This document shows, piece by piece, positions 30,751-42,049 of a stretch of DNA of 64,000 nucleotides (its first letter is position 1; the number at the start of each line of letters is the position of its first letter). Below the pieces are notes generated by a model. That model searched no databases, was not told the origin of the DNA, and saw nothing but the letters and a program-made list of their open reading frames with translations. The DNA lies in assembly GCA_039545355.1 (NCBI GenBank), contig BCJJ01000017.1, positions 62,001-126,000 on the forward strand, in the 5' to 3' direction. Position numbers and translations under genes: made by a program. The stretch is from Trichosporon coremiiforme (lineage: Eukaryota > Basidiomycota > Tremellomycetes > Trichosporonales > Trichosporonaceae).

Positions 30751-31560
30751 CTATAGCCCATCCCATCCGTCGTGGCCCAGCACCTTTCGCACAAGGACTG
30801 TCGCGAGCCCAATTAGCCCCGCAGCGCAGAGAGCGTTGAACATCTGTATGAACCCGAGGCAAAACAGCCACCAGACGTCGATGCACCTGGCCGACTTGCC
30901 GCTGTAGCCGTACACCCATGCGAGCGTTCCGAAAGGCCCGGGCGAACACTTGGGCATGCCTAGCTTTCTTGGTACCCCCTCTGAGTGAGGACCTTCCACA
31001 CGATGAAGAAGAACACGAACACGGAGAGTGCTGTCAGGAGTGTGAGCGCTGGCTCGAGCCACCGTGGTATCCGCTGGTGCTCTGGGCGATGCTGGGGCGG
31101 TCCGGGGGGCTCTGGCCCTCGCGTCCCTCAGCGGCGGTCGTAACTGCTGAGATTAGCGTTGGAGAGTTCGGGGTTGCTCGGAGCCCAAGGCAGCGATATC
31201 GTAACGCCGGCATCGCATGCCTTGCGGACGAGCACTAGTTCGACTGCTGACACGCCGGCACCAAGCAGGATCCACGTCACTGTCGTCGCGCGCTCTGTCA
31301 CAATCGCGGCGTCCGCCTTGCATTCCAGTTGGAGGTGGTCGACCCATTCCGAGTACGTCTTGGGACACCGCCCCTCTGCTCCCGCTGGTATCGTTCGACT
31401 GATCTCCTTCCTGATCTCGGATAGGCAGAAGTGCCGGAACAGCTTGGACGTAAAGTACAGGCTGGTGTAGACGCAGTTACCCACGATGGACATCAGCCCG
31501 AGCTCGACAATGAGGCCCAAGGGCCACGACCAGAACAGGGGCTCGGGTGTCGGTGTGTTG
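30751..31560 (-). pseudogene. Four-helix membrane protein, member 2, broken copy
   Basis: The minus strand reads EPLFWSWPLGLIVELG, CPKTYS, LVRKACDAGVTISLPW (the family helix-2 end), then a TGA stop in the same frame, WLEPALTLLTALSVFVFFF (helix 3), a one-base frame change near 30960, and MPKCSPGPFG...ARC with helix 4. All family landmarks are present in order but are interrupted by one stop and one frameshift, and no in-frame ATG precedes helix 1. It is closest in sequence to member 4. Very short introns could rescue part of it, but none fits both breaks. Confidence 0.6.
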
Positions 31561-32333
31561 TCGCTCGACGGCGTAGCGGTGTTGGTGGGGGCGATAAGGT
31601 GGACGTGAGTACGATGCTATGAAGCTGAAGCGATAGACCTCGGACTTAAGAATCAGCAGCCAGTAACTTGATACTCTGATGAAGGTTTTCAATGAAGCAC
31701 TAGGGGATTCACCCGGCCACTCTCCTTGGACTCCAGCTGTCTCCATAAGTCGCTGTCATCCTCTGGTATGCTCTGATTGCGACGCCAGGTTTACCGCGGC
31801 TTAAGACTTAGCTGCTGAGGAGCAGGCAAGGCACGGTCGATCCGTAAGCATGTGAGGCTCAGGAGGAGTGCGTTGCTCAGTCCCCAAGCCGTAGCTTAAC
31901 ACTATCAGCTGATCGCAAGACCGAAGCGAGGTCGGAGCAGGCACAGCGCACCACATGGGTTTGAGGCCGTGAACCGATGTCGCTGAACCTCCTCGGGTTG
32001 GGAGGGAGAGTTGTCGGGTGAAGGGAGAGGAATGCAGAGGGTTGTCCTGAACGAAAACAACTCACTCTCCAACGATGCCGTAATGCGCTTCAAACACCTT
32101 TCAGCTGCCGGGCCAGCGTGACGTCGACGGCCGTCTACATTCTGAATGCAATGGACAGCATAATGAGCAGCTTAGCGCACAAGTGAGCTTGACACTACCC
32201 AACGGACGCAAGTTCCTCCGCGCGTTACACAGCATGCGTACGTTTTGCTCAACTCCTCCGGGCTCTTAGCGCTACTTAAAGCGACTTGGGGTGGCCACGA
32301 ACGTGCCGCCCATCCGCTTTCGATCTCTGCACC
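31561..32333. other. Divergent intergenic region of the membrane-protein cluster
   Basis: About 770 bases between the broken member 2 and member 3. No gene is seen; it probably holds the promoter of member 3 (TTAAA-type element near 32275). Confidence 0.4.
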
Positions 32334-33422
32334 ATGTCCGGCACAAGCACCCAAATCCGATCCGAAGTCAGACAACTCAGACTTCGTCTCAGGCCATACC
32401 AGCTCGGCACACCCGATGAAAGCGAGACCGAGCGTGCTCAGTCCGAGGTTGCTACCTCCAACGTCGACGAGCCTGCGGCCGAGGTTGCGGACATCGACAC
32501 GATCGACAGAACCGGGGTCGTTACGACCGAGGCTGAAAGCGCCGAATCCAACAACTCCGCCGTCCAGGTGGCCTCCCGGCCCCCGGGCTTCATCCGCAGT
32601 ATCCTTAGGACTCCGCTTGGCTCCTGGGTCGAACTGGGGCTGGGAACGTACGTCCTCACGTCCATCGTTCATGGCATCGTAGGTATAAGTGATCACTTCC
32701 TCCAGCCACAGGCGGTCGACAATTTCTGTATCTGCTCAGACACTCCCTGGCGCAGTTGTCCATCGGGTTTCTCGATGCAGACTTTCCGATTCAAGGGCAT
32801 GGACGTCGCCGAATGTGTTTCCGACCTGCACTGGGCTTTCAACGAAGGCAACGATGTCACCCGGTTCCTGCTCCGAGCTTCTCTGGCGGGAGCAGGTCTT
32901 GCCCTTCTACGCCGGGCCCGCGACGCCGGCATTTCCTGGAACCCCCTCCGTCTCCGGGGTCGTCACGGGCGAAACACCTGGTACACTGACGAAGATGCAT
33001 CGAACGGCGTAGTCCGCAGAGCTCCGATCAGCCGGCATCACTTCTATATCGCTGGACTTCCTTATGCGCTCGGAATCTTTGCCTTGCTTTCCCTCGCCCA
33101 GATAGCGATCTTGTTCTATCGTATCTTCACTGCCGTACCACCGGGCCAGCCGTACCCCGCCTGTGACGAGGGCCCTGATGGGTGGTGGGTGGCAAACATC
33201 ATGGGAAAGACTGCCACCTGCTACACAGCGGAATCCATGGCGCGGAACATCATGAGCAGTGTCGGCTTGGCGCTGCTTGTTTTACCCATTGCGTGGCTTG
33301 CGGCCTGCCTACTGCGCGAGGATGACGTCGCAATGGACTATCGAGCCACGGTTCCCTGCAACAACGCAGGCAACGCAGACAACGCAGACAACGCAGACAA
33401 CGCAGACACCACAGCTTCCTGA
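32334..33422 (+). CDS. Four-helix membrane protein, family member 3 (long N-terminus)
   Basis: Intronless, 362 aa from MSGTSTQIRS. About 95 extra N-terminal residues, Glu/Ser/Thr-rich and probably disordered, precede helix 1. The family pattern follows: CPSGFSMQ loop, helix 2 ending LLRRARDAGISW, helix 3, loop PYPAC...TCYT, helix 4, and a C-terminal tail with an Asn-Ala-Asp repeat coded by a 9-base minisatellite. Predicted four-span membrane protein with Cys-bearing outer loops; function unknown. Member 4 starts about 45 bases after its stop on the same strand. Confidence 0.75.
   Translation: MSGTSTQIRSEVRQLRLRLRPYQLGTPDESETERAQSEVATSNVDEPAAEVADIDTIDRTGVVTTEAESAESNNSAVQVASRPPGFIRSILRTPLGSWVELGLGTYVLTSIVHGIVGISDHFLQPQAVDNFCICSDTPWRSCPSGFSMQTFRFKGMDVAECVSDLHWAFNEGNDVTRFLLRASLAGAGLALLRRARDAGISWNPLRLRGRHGRNTWYTDEDASNGVVRRAPISRHHFYIAGLPYALGIFALLSLAQIAILFYRIFTAVPPGQPYPACDEGPDGWWVANIMGKTATCYTAESMARNIMSSVGLALLVLPIAWLAACLLREDDVAMDYRATVPCNNAGNADNADNADNADTTAS
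33363..33408 (+). repeat. 9-base tandem repeat inside member 3 (AACGCAGAC units)
   Basis: About five near-perfect copies encoding Asn-Ala-Asp triplets at the C-terminus. Unit length is a multiple of three, so copy number can change without frameshift. Confidence 0.85.
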
Positions 33423-33466
33423 TCACCCGGTTTGTGTATGGAGTGGCCTTGTATGAAGTAGCAGAG

Positions 33467-34060
33467 ATGCATGTATGTACGACACGTGACGGAAAGTACC
33501 TGGACGATCTAGGAGACGACCCTCCGAGCACTTCGATCGCCAGCACCTCATCAGCCACTCACCTAAGTATGTACTGGTCCTCCAAACTATTCTGGCACTT
33601 TCGGCACCGCGAGATCCAAGACTTCATCAAGTGGCTCAAGGACGAGGGGCGGACGGCGAGGATCCCAGACTGTCCGAGGGGATACTCCATGTACGCCGCC
33701 GACACAGCGCTCGGATGCAAGGCGGACATTGTCATCGTCGTGGAGGCGGCAACGACCCTGGTGTGGATCCTTCTCGGCGCTGGATACACTGGGCTCGTTC
33801 TCAAGCTACTCCGGAAAGCGCGCGATGTGGGCGTCACGCTGTCCTTTCCATGGACACCGCGCTACATCCCGTACGGCGTCGACAGCCGGCCTATAAACCG
33901 ATACGCGGGCGCTGAGTCGCCAAAACCGCCAGGGCCGCCCGCCGAGCGGCCGGTTCACGGCCGATACCGTGGTTCCTGGAGGTCGGGCGCAGGTGCGAAC
34001 GGGTTGGCCTTGGTGCTGATCCAGAGGGAAATTCTGCATGACGGGCTTGAGTGGACGTAG
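33467..34060 (+). CDS. Four-helix membrane protein, family member 4, truncated copy
   Basis: Open frame of 197 aa from MHVCTTRD. It carries the middle of the family: SSKLFWHF, CPRGYSMY, a Cys-Lys-Ala-Asp segment, and helix 2 ending LLRKARDVGVTLSFPW. It then runs into a Pro/Arg-rich stretch and a short piece GLALVLIQREILHDG that matches only the very end of member 2. Most of helix 1, helix 3 and the second Cys loop are missing, so it looks like a copy with an internal deletion. An upstream ATG is not in this frame. It may be non-functional. Confidence 0.45.
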   Translation: MHVCTTRDGKYLDDLGDDPPSTSIASTSSATHLSMYWSSKLFWHFRHREIQDFIKWLKDEGRTARIPDCPRGYSMYAADTALGCKADIVIVVEAATTLVWILLGAGYTGLVLKLLRKARDVGVTLSFPWTPRYIPYGVDSRPINRYAGAESPKPPGPPAERPVHGRYRGSWRSGAGANGLALVLIQREILHDGLEWT

Positions 34061-34714
34061 TGCAGCGATTTGTGTTTGCAATGCTCGATAAGGCCATCAC
34101 ACTGCAAGCAGCTGACTCAGGTCACTGAATAGACGCGGTATGCTGGTTTGCAGACGTACGTTGATCCGGTGGAGCGATAACGTAGGACCTCAGGCTCTGA
34201 GGCCTGCCTCCCAAAACTGCGCACCGATCAACATCCAGGAACCGTTGCTGTGGAGCAGCCGTTTGTCGACCTCACGAATCTCCTGGCGTTGACTGACGTT
34301 CAGTGCGTCATGCTGGGCTAACCAGCGTGACACTCCCAGTTGCAGCACTAGTGCGACGAGGCAGGGGCGTAAAGTTGGGCCAACTCCCAATCCGGGTGAG
34401 TAACCGGCATTGTCAAACAGGCACCAGAGTTTATTCTGAAAATTGGGCGTTTCAGCCACACACCACCTTCAGCAAACCGGCGATGTCGGGTGCGGTTGCA
34501 GAGTCCCCGACAGATGGGCGGAGAACAGCTGATGCAATGACTGTGAATGTGCAAGTTACTCTGCTTCAGCCTCTCCCTCCAAGCCCCCGCGGACGGTAGC
34601 TCCCGACCAGCGCAAGGCTGGCACCGGCCAATCTGAGGATGGCCACCTTCATATCAGCACCACTCCATCACGCACTACCGCCGACTCTCGGCCCCCAAGC
34701 ACCAGCCTACCGTC
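34061..34714. other. Intergenic between members 4 and 5
   Basis: About 650 bases with no recognised gene or RNA. Confidence 0.4.
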
Positions 34715-35494
34715 ATGCCCGCTCCAGCTCCAGTAACCCGCGAGCCCTTCCTCCTCTACCGCCCCTTCGGCGTATGGGTCGAGGTTGCATTCATAACGTA
34801 CCAGTTCACGTCTCTCTCGCTCGTCTTCGTTGCCGCCTCGTCTCTCTTCGCCCCGCCCCGTGCCGCGGACGGCATCCGGTGTACGCGCGGGTACTCGCCC
34901 CTGGGTCTGCTCCACGCCGTGGCGCCGCAGACCGTCTGCCAGTCCAACCTCTACGGCCTGCTTGAGAAGGGCAGCGGGCCGCTCCGGAACTGCATCCTCG
35001 GGGCGCTGGGCGTGTTGGCGTTCGTCCTACTTCGGAGGGCGCGGAATGCCGGGGTCTCCATCGAGCCCCAGCTGCCGCGATTCCTCGGTTTCGTGCCCGA
35101 CACGCAGGTTGGACGTCTGACTGAGGTCTCGCCCCAGCGCGTACACGGTCACGCATACCATGCCCCGATGATGTGGTGGCTCGAGCCGGCGGCGTGGGCT
35201 CGCTTGCTTTGCTGCGCGGCGTACGTTTTCGCCGCCCTCTGGCAGATCTGGAAGTATCCCCGCCGTGCCGCTGGTATTCCCCAAGCAGCAGAATGTGAGG
35301 GAAGCATCCTCGTCGGATTTTACAAGGGAAACAAGCTGTGCTGCGGCTGGGGATTCGTCGCGTTCTTCCTGGCGATCATGATGGGCCAGGCTGCCGTCGT
35401 GTGGTGGCTCGATAGTATTGGGCTGAGCCTGCTCCAGACCGAGAAGCACGCGGATCTCGTTCTCTTCGGACCGGAGGCTTTGAGGGCTAGGTAG
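34715..35494 (+). CDS. Four-helix membrane protein, family member 5
   Basis: Intronless, 259 aa from MPAPAPVTREPFLL, the same length as member 1. It shows helix 1, loop CTRGYSPLG with a second Cys, helix 2 ending LLRRARNAGVS, helix 3 near WARLLCCAAYVFAALW, loop AECEGS...KLCCG, helix 4 at about 210-235. The conserved [LV]R[RK]A[RC][DN]xG segment after helix 2 ties it to members 1-4. Function and location unknown; plasma membrane or endomembrane is inferred from topology only. Confidence 0.72.
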   Translation: MPAPAPVTREPFLLYRPFGVWVEVAFITYQFTSLSLVFVAASSLFAPPRAADGIRCTRGYSPLGLLHAVAPQTVCQSNLYGLLEKGSGPLRNCILGALGVLAFVLLRRARNAGVSIEPQLPRFLGFVPDTQVGRLTEVSPQRVHGHAYHAPMMWWLEPAAWARLLCCAAYVFAALWQIWKYPRRAAGIPQAAECEGSILVGFYKGNKLCCGWGFVAFFLAIMMGQAAVVWWLDSIGLSLLQTEKHADLVLFGPEALRAR

Positions 35495-35830
35495 TAGCAG
35501 TATGGCGCATGTACCCAGCGTCAAGCTCGCGTTCAGAACGCTCGAGGCAGGTTGCGCGGGCGTCATCTATTGCTAGGAATGAGGCTGCTTGCGGTTCAGA
35601 GACGAGCGAATGAGACACAACCGCGATGTGGCTAGGGCGGGATGGGCGATTTGCCGCGCACGCTCCCTATTCCGGAATTTGGCTAGTTAACGAGTGTTAA
35701 TAACGATCGTTAGTAGTGCAAACACCCGCAATACTTCACCAGTTGCAGCGACAGGCTGCATTCTGTAATCTAGGGTGTAGTGTAATTATGCACGAGAGAT
35801 AGGATATTCTCGCACGGTAGATGTAGCTGC
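35495..35830. other. Intergenic
   Basis: 336 bases separating the membrane-protein cluster from TSC13. AT-richer than its surroundings; no gene seen. Confidence 0.4.
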
Positions 35831-37030
35831 TCAGAACAGACCGGGAATGTAGATCCAGCGACGGCCGGGGAAGACCTTGGGGTCCTGCTCCTTCTTGTAG
35901 CGCCTGTACTTGCCCTTGGCCCAGGTGCCCATGAAGTACGACGCGATGGCGAGGTAGACGATGGTGCCGATGTCGCCGCCGGTCATGATGACCATGCCGA
36001 GGACGCCCATGGTCTCGAAGAAGTAGTTGGCGCACACGATCCACTGGAAGCCGAAGCCGGTGGGGTACTTGCGCTTGACACCGGGAGGGGTGCGAATAGA
36101 CGCCTGGTGCAGGTGCGTGTTCAGGTTGAGGAGCTCGTTGATCTGTTTTGTCAGCTGCGGGCACTCGCCAGGGTGCTCACGATGATGAACGCGGTCCAGA
36201 ATCCGATCCACTTAGGGTTGTCGAGGAGAGTGCCCTTCAGCGCCTTAGCGCCGTAGGCAGGGCGGTAGAGCGTGAGGCCGATCAGGCCACCGGTGATGCC
36301 CCAGTAGTACGCGCAGCTGGACGTCAGTTCACGCTCTAGTCTAAGCAACTCACTTGCGGAACACAAAGGAGAGGGGAACCGAGGGGCGCGAGAATGAGTG
36401 CACAAACATGGACTCGAGCTCGCGTTTGATAAAGTGCGCAACGAGGAGGTTGCGGATAGTGCTTATTGTCAGTTGCGGCTACTCTGGGCGAACTTACAGC
36501 TGCAGAGTCGAGGGCTCATAGGGGCCGTAGATCTTCTGCGAGAGCTGGAGGAAGAGAGGGTTGAGGAAGATGGGACCGAACTGGTGTCAGCTTCTGTAAT
36601 GCAGCGGTAAGCTCACGTATTCCCAGAGGTAGAGGGCGCGGTAAGCGACCTGGTAGCCCAGGTCCTTGAGGCGGATAGTAACATTGCTGCCGGAAAGGCC
36701 GTAGTCGGCGAGGCTCTTGTTGTCCTCGGTGAGGGCGGTCGGCTTCTCCTTGCCGGCGGGAACGAGGGTGAGGCGCTGGCGGTTGGGCACGAACTGAATG
36801 TCAGCTAAGAGTTCAACGGTCAGAGAGTAGCTACACGGGTTCCCAAGCTCGGACGCGACAACCGAAAGTCGAGGTCGAGTCCGGCTAACGGGTATCATGA
36901 CTTGACTGACCTTGGTGACCTGCTTCTGGACGCCGCGCTTGACGTCGGCGACGGTGACCTGGTGGACGGTGCCGTCGAGGGTAAGCTCGACGGGCTTTCC
37001 ACCCTTGCGCTGGACGGTAACCTGGACCAT
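35831..37030 (-). CDS. TSC13: Very-long-chain trans-2-enoyl-CoA reductase
   Basis: Six exons on the minus strand: 36911-37030, 36617-36793, 36498-36580, 36354-36461, 36181-36316, 35831-36142; introns 117, 36, 36, 37 and 38 nt; protein 311 aa (yeast Tsc13 is 310). Residues 1-90 are the ubiquitin-like N-terminal domain; the rest is the multi-span steroid 5-alpha-reductase-like domain with the conserved HFIKRELE segment, GIxGG, and C-terminal KYPTGFGFQW and CANYFFE. It catalyses the last step of each very-long-chain fatty acid elongation cycle in the ER membrane, feeding sphingolipid synthesis. Confidence 0.95.
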
Positions 37031-37596
37031 CGCTTTGTTTGAGTAAAGGAGTGATGAAGAGTTGGAATGGAAGGAAGATGGAGATCGAGACCTGGGTGAT
37101 GCGCCTGGACTGGTCCACCGCGGGGTCTGGCGTCACTGCGACGCGGCGCGGCGCGAAATCTCCGTGTCCCTGGGTGATTGTCACGTGCAGCGTCAAGGCA
37201 TCCTCATCAACGGGCGCCATAATGATGAACGAAGATGAAGATGAAGAGGAAGCTATCGTTGGTATATCATGTATACATGAAGCACAGTCGTCTTCGCTTC
37301 AGTACGCATAGTGAACCCATGCATGATCACAGATGCTGCCTCTCCCCAGAAGTTGCAAGACAAAGATGGTTCGAACTCTATCAGCTCGATGCATGGTTTC
37401 CACGCGAAACCCACGTTGGTCTCACTGGCCTATCAAAATTGCCTCCGTCCACTTTTCTCGCCAGGCTCGAGATTTCGGCTGAGATCCTCCGTCGAGCAGC
37501 TACAAGCAGGTGTAGCACTCGTCTCGCTCGAACCCAACCTCACACCTCTATACCCCAGTCGATCGAACCGAGTCAGGCGCCCGCTTCGAACGCACC
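37031..37596. other. Divergent promoter between TSC13 and mitochondrial uL2
   Basis: 566 bases between two divergent genes. No coding or RNA signal beyond short antisense frames. Confidence 0.45.
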
Positions 37597-39118
37597 ATGT
37601 TCCGCGCCGCTCTCCGAACAAGACTGACCGCCGTGCCGCGGGCACCCCTCGCCTCGCGCATCACCATGCCGCATGCGGCTGCCCAGGTCCGATTCCTCGC
37701 GACGCCCGTCGAGCCGCCTACCGACGTTTCGAACGAGCCCCTCTCCGGTGAGGGCGTTGAGGACCTCCTCGGCCCGAGGTACGCGGAGGAGGAGTCGACC
37801 GCCATCATCAAGCGATACCGCGGCAAGGGTTTCCCCATGATCCCCGTGAGTCGTCTTGTGCAATGTCGAGATTGCGCAGGAATCAGTTCCTGAACGCGTG
37901 CTAATGTCCAGTCGCTCCGCCACCGTGTACACGTCCAGCACCCGCACCTGTTCGACGGCAAGCCGCTGCGCGCGCTCACGCTCCCGAAGCGCAAGAAGGG
38001 AGGACGTAACTCGTCCGGACAGGTCGTGAACCGCGGTGTCGGAGGAGGACACAAGCGCCGTATCCGTATCGTCGACTTCTACCGCCTCGAGCACGGCGTG
38101 CACGACGTCGTGCGCATCGAGTACGACCCGGGACGCAGTGGACATATTGCGCTCGTCAAGCGCCGGGGCGGCGCGGACGTTTCGCCCGAGGAGGGTGCTG
38201 CTCTCGCCGAGGCTAGCTCCGAGCTTCCGGGAGGCAGCACCGAGAAGCGCATCGCGCGCAACGAGGTCAAGGGCGGCTGGTCGTACATCCTCGCCCCCGA
38301 CGGACTGCGTGCGGGCGACACGGTCGAGAGCTTCCGTGGCGGCGTTCCTGATGGTTTCGTCGAGGGCTGGGCGAACCCGCACACGACCGAGATCGTCGGC
38401 GGATACGGCCAGTACTCGACTGCGCAGCGTGCGCTCGGTGTGTTCCGTTCCGTCGCCGTCAAGCCCGGAAATGTCCTCCCCCTCTCCCTCATTCCCCCCG
38501 GAACTGTCATCCACAACCTCACCATCAACCCCGACGGACGCATGGCCCTCTGCCGCTCCGCCGGCACCTACGCCACCCTCGTCGCCCACCAGCAGACTAA
38601 CGGCGAGCCCGTCGGTGGTGCCGAGGTCCTCACCCTCGGCGGAGGACTGGATGCCGCCGGCATCCGTGCCAGGAAGAACGGAGACGCCATCGTCCGCCTC
38701 TCCTCTGGAGAGATCCGTCGCCTCGACCCCGAGAACGTCGCTACTATCGGTATGGTTTCCAAGTGAGTACAACTCGCGATGCGCCTGAAGGGCGCTGAGC
38801 CGATATGCTCTTTGCAGAAAGCAGAGCTGGATAAGTGAGACGCGAGCTGACCCCCTCAGCAAGGAGCACCACCTCGAGGTCCTCGGTAAGGCGGGCCGTA
38901 ACCGCTGGCTCGGCAACCGCCCGAAGGTCCGTGGTATTGCGATGAACGCGTGCGACCACCCGCATGGAGGTGGTCGTGGTAAGAGCAAGGGAGGCAAGCA
39001 CCCGCGCTCGGCCAAGGGTGTGCTCCAGGGCAAGCGTACGCGCCGTCCCCGCGACCGCGATGGTAACAAGGCCGTCATCCAGGAGCGTCCCCGTGGCGCC
39101 GAGAAGAGGCGCAGCTAA
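37597..39118 (+). CDS. RML2: Mitochondrial large-subunit ribosomal protein uL2m
   Basis: Three exons: 37597-37845, 37912-38762, 38860-39118; introns 66 and 97 nt; protein 452 aa. The N-terminus [20 protein letters not shown] is a mitochondrial presequence. The uL2 core has [18 protein letters not shown], the SH3-like barrel and the C-terminal [17 protein letters not shown] loop that contacts the peptidyl-transferase centre. It is longer than bacterial uL2 (about 275 aa) because of the presequence and insertions, usual for fungi. The second splice is fixed by [15 protein letters not shown], which matches the family. Confidence 0.95.
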
Positions 39119-39282
39119 GCGCGCCCTGGTCTTCTTGTTCGCTAAAAGTCATAATACTCCCATTCCCATTGCATGCACTCTTCTACACTGGTCTTGAGAG
39201 CGCTGATAAGACTGGGACAATGTGCATTACTGATCTACTCTACACTCTATGGAAGAACCGGAACTTGAGGGGTATAACCTGT

Positions 39283-40876
39283 CTATCGTTGGCGCAGGCC
39301 ACTATCTCCGTTCGCCCTAACAGATGTTGAAGAAGCCCGAGTCTGTTCTCGTGATTCTGGCCTGGCACTGTGCTCAGCGGCGTCCCCGTACCGGCTGCTC
39401 TCTACCTCTCCGCTGATCTTCTTGGTATGAGTTTTCTTATTCTTCTCTTCCTCTTCCTTGTCATCGAACTTCTTCTCGGACACGACGCGCGGTGGGCTCG
39501 CCATTGAGTAGATCATCGTGCCGCCCAGCACCATGGCGCCGCCTGCCACGAGACCGGAGCTAGCGCCAGCTCCGTAGTACCATACCGAGATTGCGAGCGA
39601 AACGGCCTTGCGCAGCGTTAAGATCAGGTTCACGGTTGTGCTTGAGACACGCTGAGGTCAGCTTGGAGCGCCGTTGATATAGCTTACCGAAGTCAGGCGG
39701 TTCACGCCGCGGATGCATAGGCCCTGCGTAACGACATTGACGGCGAGAGCGAGGAGAGCACTCGGCACAGCGAGCTCGGCCCACTTGAAGCCATCGTTGG
39801 GCTTGATCGAAGGCAGAGGGAACGCGAGCAGCTTGACGGGCGCAGTCGAAGCGTACGCTTTGAAGGTGGTCCAAAGGCTAGGGGCGAAGGGGAGGAAGAA
39901 CGGCAGGCTTAGGAAGTGCTGCTGTCAGCTTTCAAAGATGACTCCGGCGCAGCTCACCGTAAAGAACAGCGCTTCGCGCCACTGGTTGCCGTACCGCCGG
40001 TATGTCTTCTCCTGCCAGAGTCCTAGCCACGCAGACAGGAAGAGCGCAGCAGCCAGCATGCTAATACCGATCACATACTGCACACTCTCGAGGAGGCGCT
40101 CTTCACCGCCCCCAGCCGAGGAAGACTTGGCGGAGGACGACTTGGGCGGCCGCGGCGCTGATATCGTGGCGAGCACAATGCCGACGGTGATCACGACACC
40201 GGCGACGACCTGGCCGAGAGTATACCGCTTGCCGGCGAGGAAGTATCCGACGAGCATTGAAACGCAGAGACCTTTTGTCAGCTATGCTGCATTGCGCGCG
40301 AGAATTAACTCACCGCCACTTCGGAAGATGATATGCACAGTGACCGGAATCTGAGATCAGTTGATCGCCACGGAACACGCAGCTAGTGTGTCGCAGTGCG
40401 CACCTTGAGGCCGAAGGCATAGTTGTTCACTGAGATGAGTTAGCGTGGGCAGCTCAGCACTACTCACTGAGGCTAACGGCTACGAAGAGCACGACCTGCA
40501 CCATCCAGCGTGAAAGCGGGACCACGTTTCGCCGCCGCCGCGGCACCCAGCCATTCCACTCAATCTGCGAGGATATCGTCTGCACCGTCACGTACAGGAA
40601 CTGCGCGAAGGTGAGGAACGTGCCTGTTGTCAGCTTCGGCTCGATCAGCAGCGCAGCCAGATTGAGTTGCGAAGCACGCTGGCCATTGTGTAAGAACTCA
40701 CCGCTAGATGGATATGATTTAAGCACGGCCTCGAGCGCCCAAACGTTTCTGCCAATCAGTTATTTGCACAACGGACAACTCCGGACAACTCACGAGCAAC
40801 ATCCGCCGAAGACGAGGGAGAGAATGGCAGCCCACTCGCCCGCAGAGCTCTCCGCAATTGCGTGTATTGTCTCCAT
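39283..40876 (-). CDS. UDP-N-acetylglucosamine/nucleotide-sugar transporter, Yea4/SLC35B4 family
   Basis: Eight exons on the minus strand: 40794-40876, 40702-40748, 40468-40623, 40404-40429 (26 nt), 40314-40350 (37 nt), 39958-40271, 39688-39918, 39283-39651; introns 36-78 nt; protein 420 aa. Family marks: CCSNVWALE at the start, TFAQFL, NNYAFGLK, PVTVHIIFRSGG, and near the C-terminus TSRVSSTTVNLILTLRK. About ten membrane spans are expected, with a charged Lys/Glu-rich tail. It should exchange UDP-GlcNAc (or UDP-xylose) for UMP in the ER/Golgi, supporting chitin, glycan or capsule synthesis (inference). Confidence 0.9.
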
Positions 40877-42049
40877 GAGTAACGGAGACAAGGGGTGTGA
40901 AAGGAATGTGAAGAAGTTGGTTGTGGACTTTGGGAAGGAAGACGGGACGGGCTCGTTGATAAAAGTTGAGGAGAGGGACCATACTTTGCGGTTATCAATC
41001 GACGGACCGGCGTCGTGTCAACAAGCGATCGGGCCGGGATAGCTTTATCCATTTGCTTCCGCCGATAGCCGCGCAGCACCAAGCCATGGTACGAGCGGAG
41101 CGGAAGGTGATTTGCTGCATGGTGGTGCATAGGACCTTCCTAGGGCGAAAAAAAGTGGCGCGAGACGCATGAAGAGCTTCCAAACGCAAGGGGGAGAAAA
41201 AGGAAGTGGGTGATGAACAACAGAAGAGAGTGCGGGAATGACGACAGTGGCGCGAGTGGTAACCAAGAACGTGGCTATCTCAATGACCTGAGAAGACTTT
41301 CGGTGTTCACCAGAACGATTAACCATACTCAATCAAGGGGCAACATTCGAAGGAGTCAATGTACGCGCCAAGTTTCATTGTCCTCAGTAGAGAGCTGGCA
41401 GTTGGTGGGAAAGGAGGCAAGCACGGGCTCGGGGCAGAAGAAGGGAGCTAAAGCATTTGTGTGTGGCAGCCCTGCTCACCGTCCTCCCCCCTGTTGCGCG
41501 AACGTCCATCAACGGGACGTTCGACAGCCTCCATGGCTGTGCATTCGCAGACCAGATGCACGGCCAAATGAAATCGACGCTGATCGACAGTGGATCCCTA
41601 CATGCCATCGTTCAACTCTCGTTTGCGGCACAGCCCCCGCGCAAAACGCACCATCGTTCACTCAGAGTACTGAAGTGTAAGATGGCAGTGATGAACAGCG
41701 ACGTGCTACAAGACACGCACACACAGTTGTGCACAGATGTGAATCTCGATGTGACCTGCAAGGTATAAGAGGGAGTGTCCTCGCCCTCCTTGCCCATAGG
41801 CTCGTCAACCGCTCTCAAATACCCTTCTTCATCTGCTGTGTGCGTCGTCTCCGCGGGCCACGTCTACAGCAACCATTTCCTTCGTTTGATCCTACAACGC
41901 TTTCTTCATCCTCTTTCCTTCAGTCTCTTCTCCTCATTACTTCCCTACTACACCTTCGGACTCTACTTCTTCTTCTTCTCGCAAACCCTCCTCGCTTTCT
42001 GCAGTGGCATCGGGTTCGAATCACTTCGCTGTCACGAATATCAGAAACG
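40877..42049. other. Divergent promoter and long pyrimidine-rich 5' leader
   Basis: 1.17 kb between the transporter and the Ser/Pro-rich gene. A TATAAG element lies at about 41764. From about 41860 to 42000 the plus strand is rich in CT and TTC runs, as in leaders of highly expressed basidiomycete genes. No gene is seen. Confidence 0.45.

Noticed and set aside
30960..31140. Short introns that might rescue membrane-protein member 2
   Set aside because: The candidate donors and acceptors either are too close or restore the wrong frame, and none removes both the stop and the shift.
37573..39078. Long open frame on the minus strand (501 codons)
   Set aside because: Antisense of the mitochondrial uL2 gene, whose motifs and splicing are clear.
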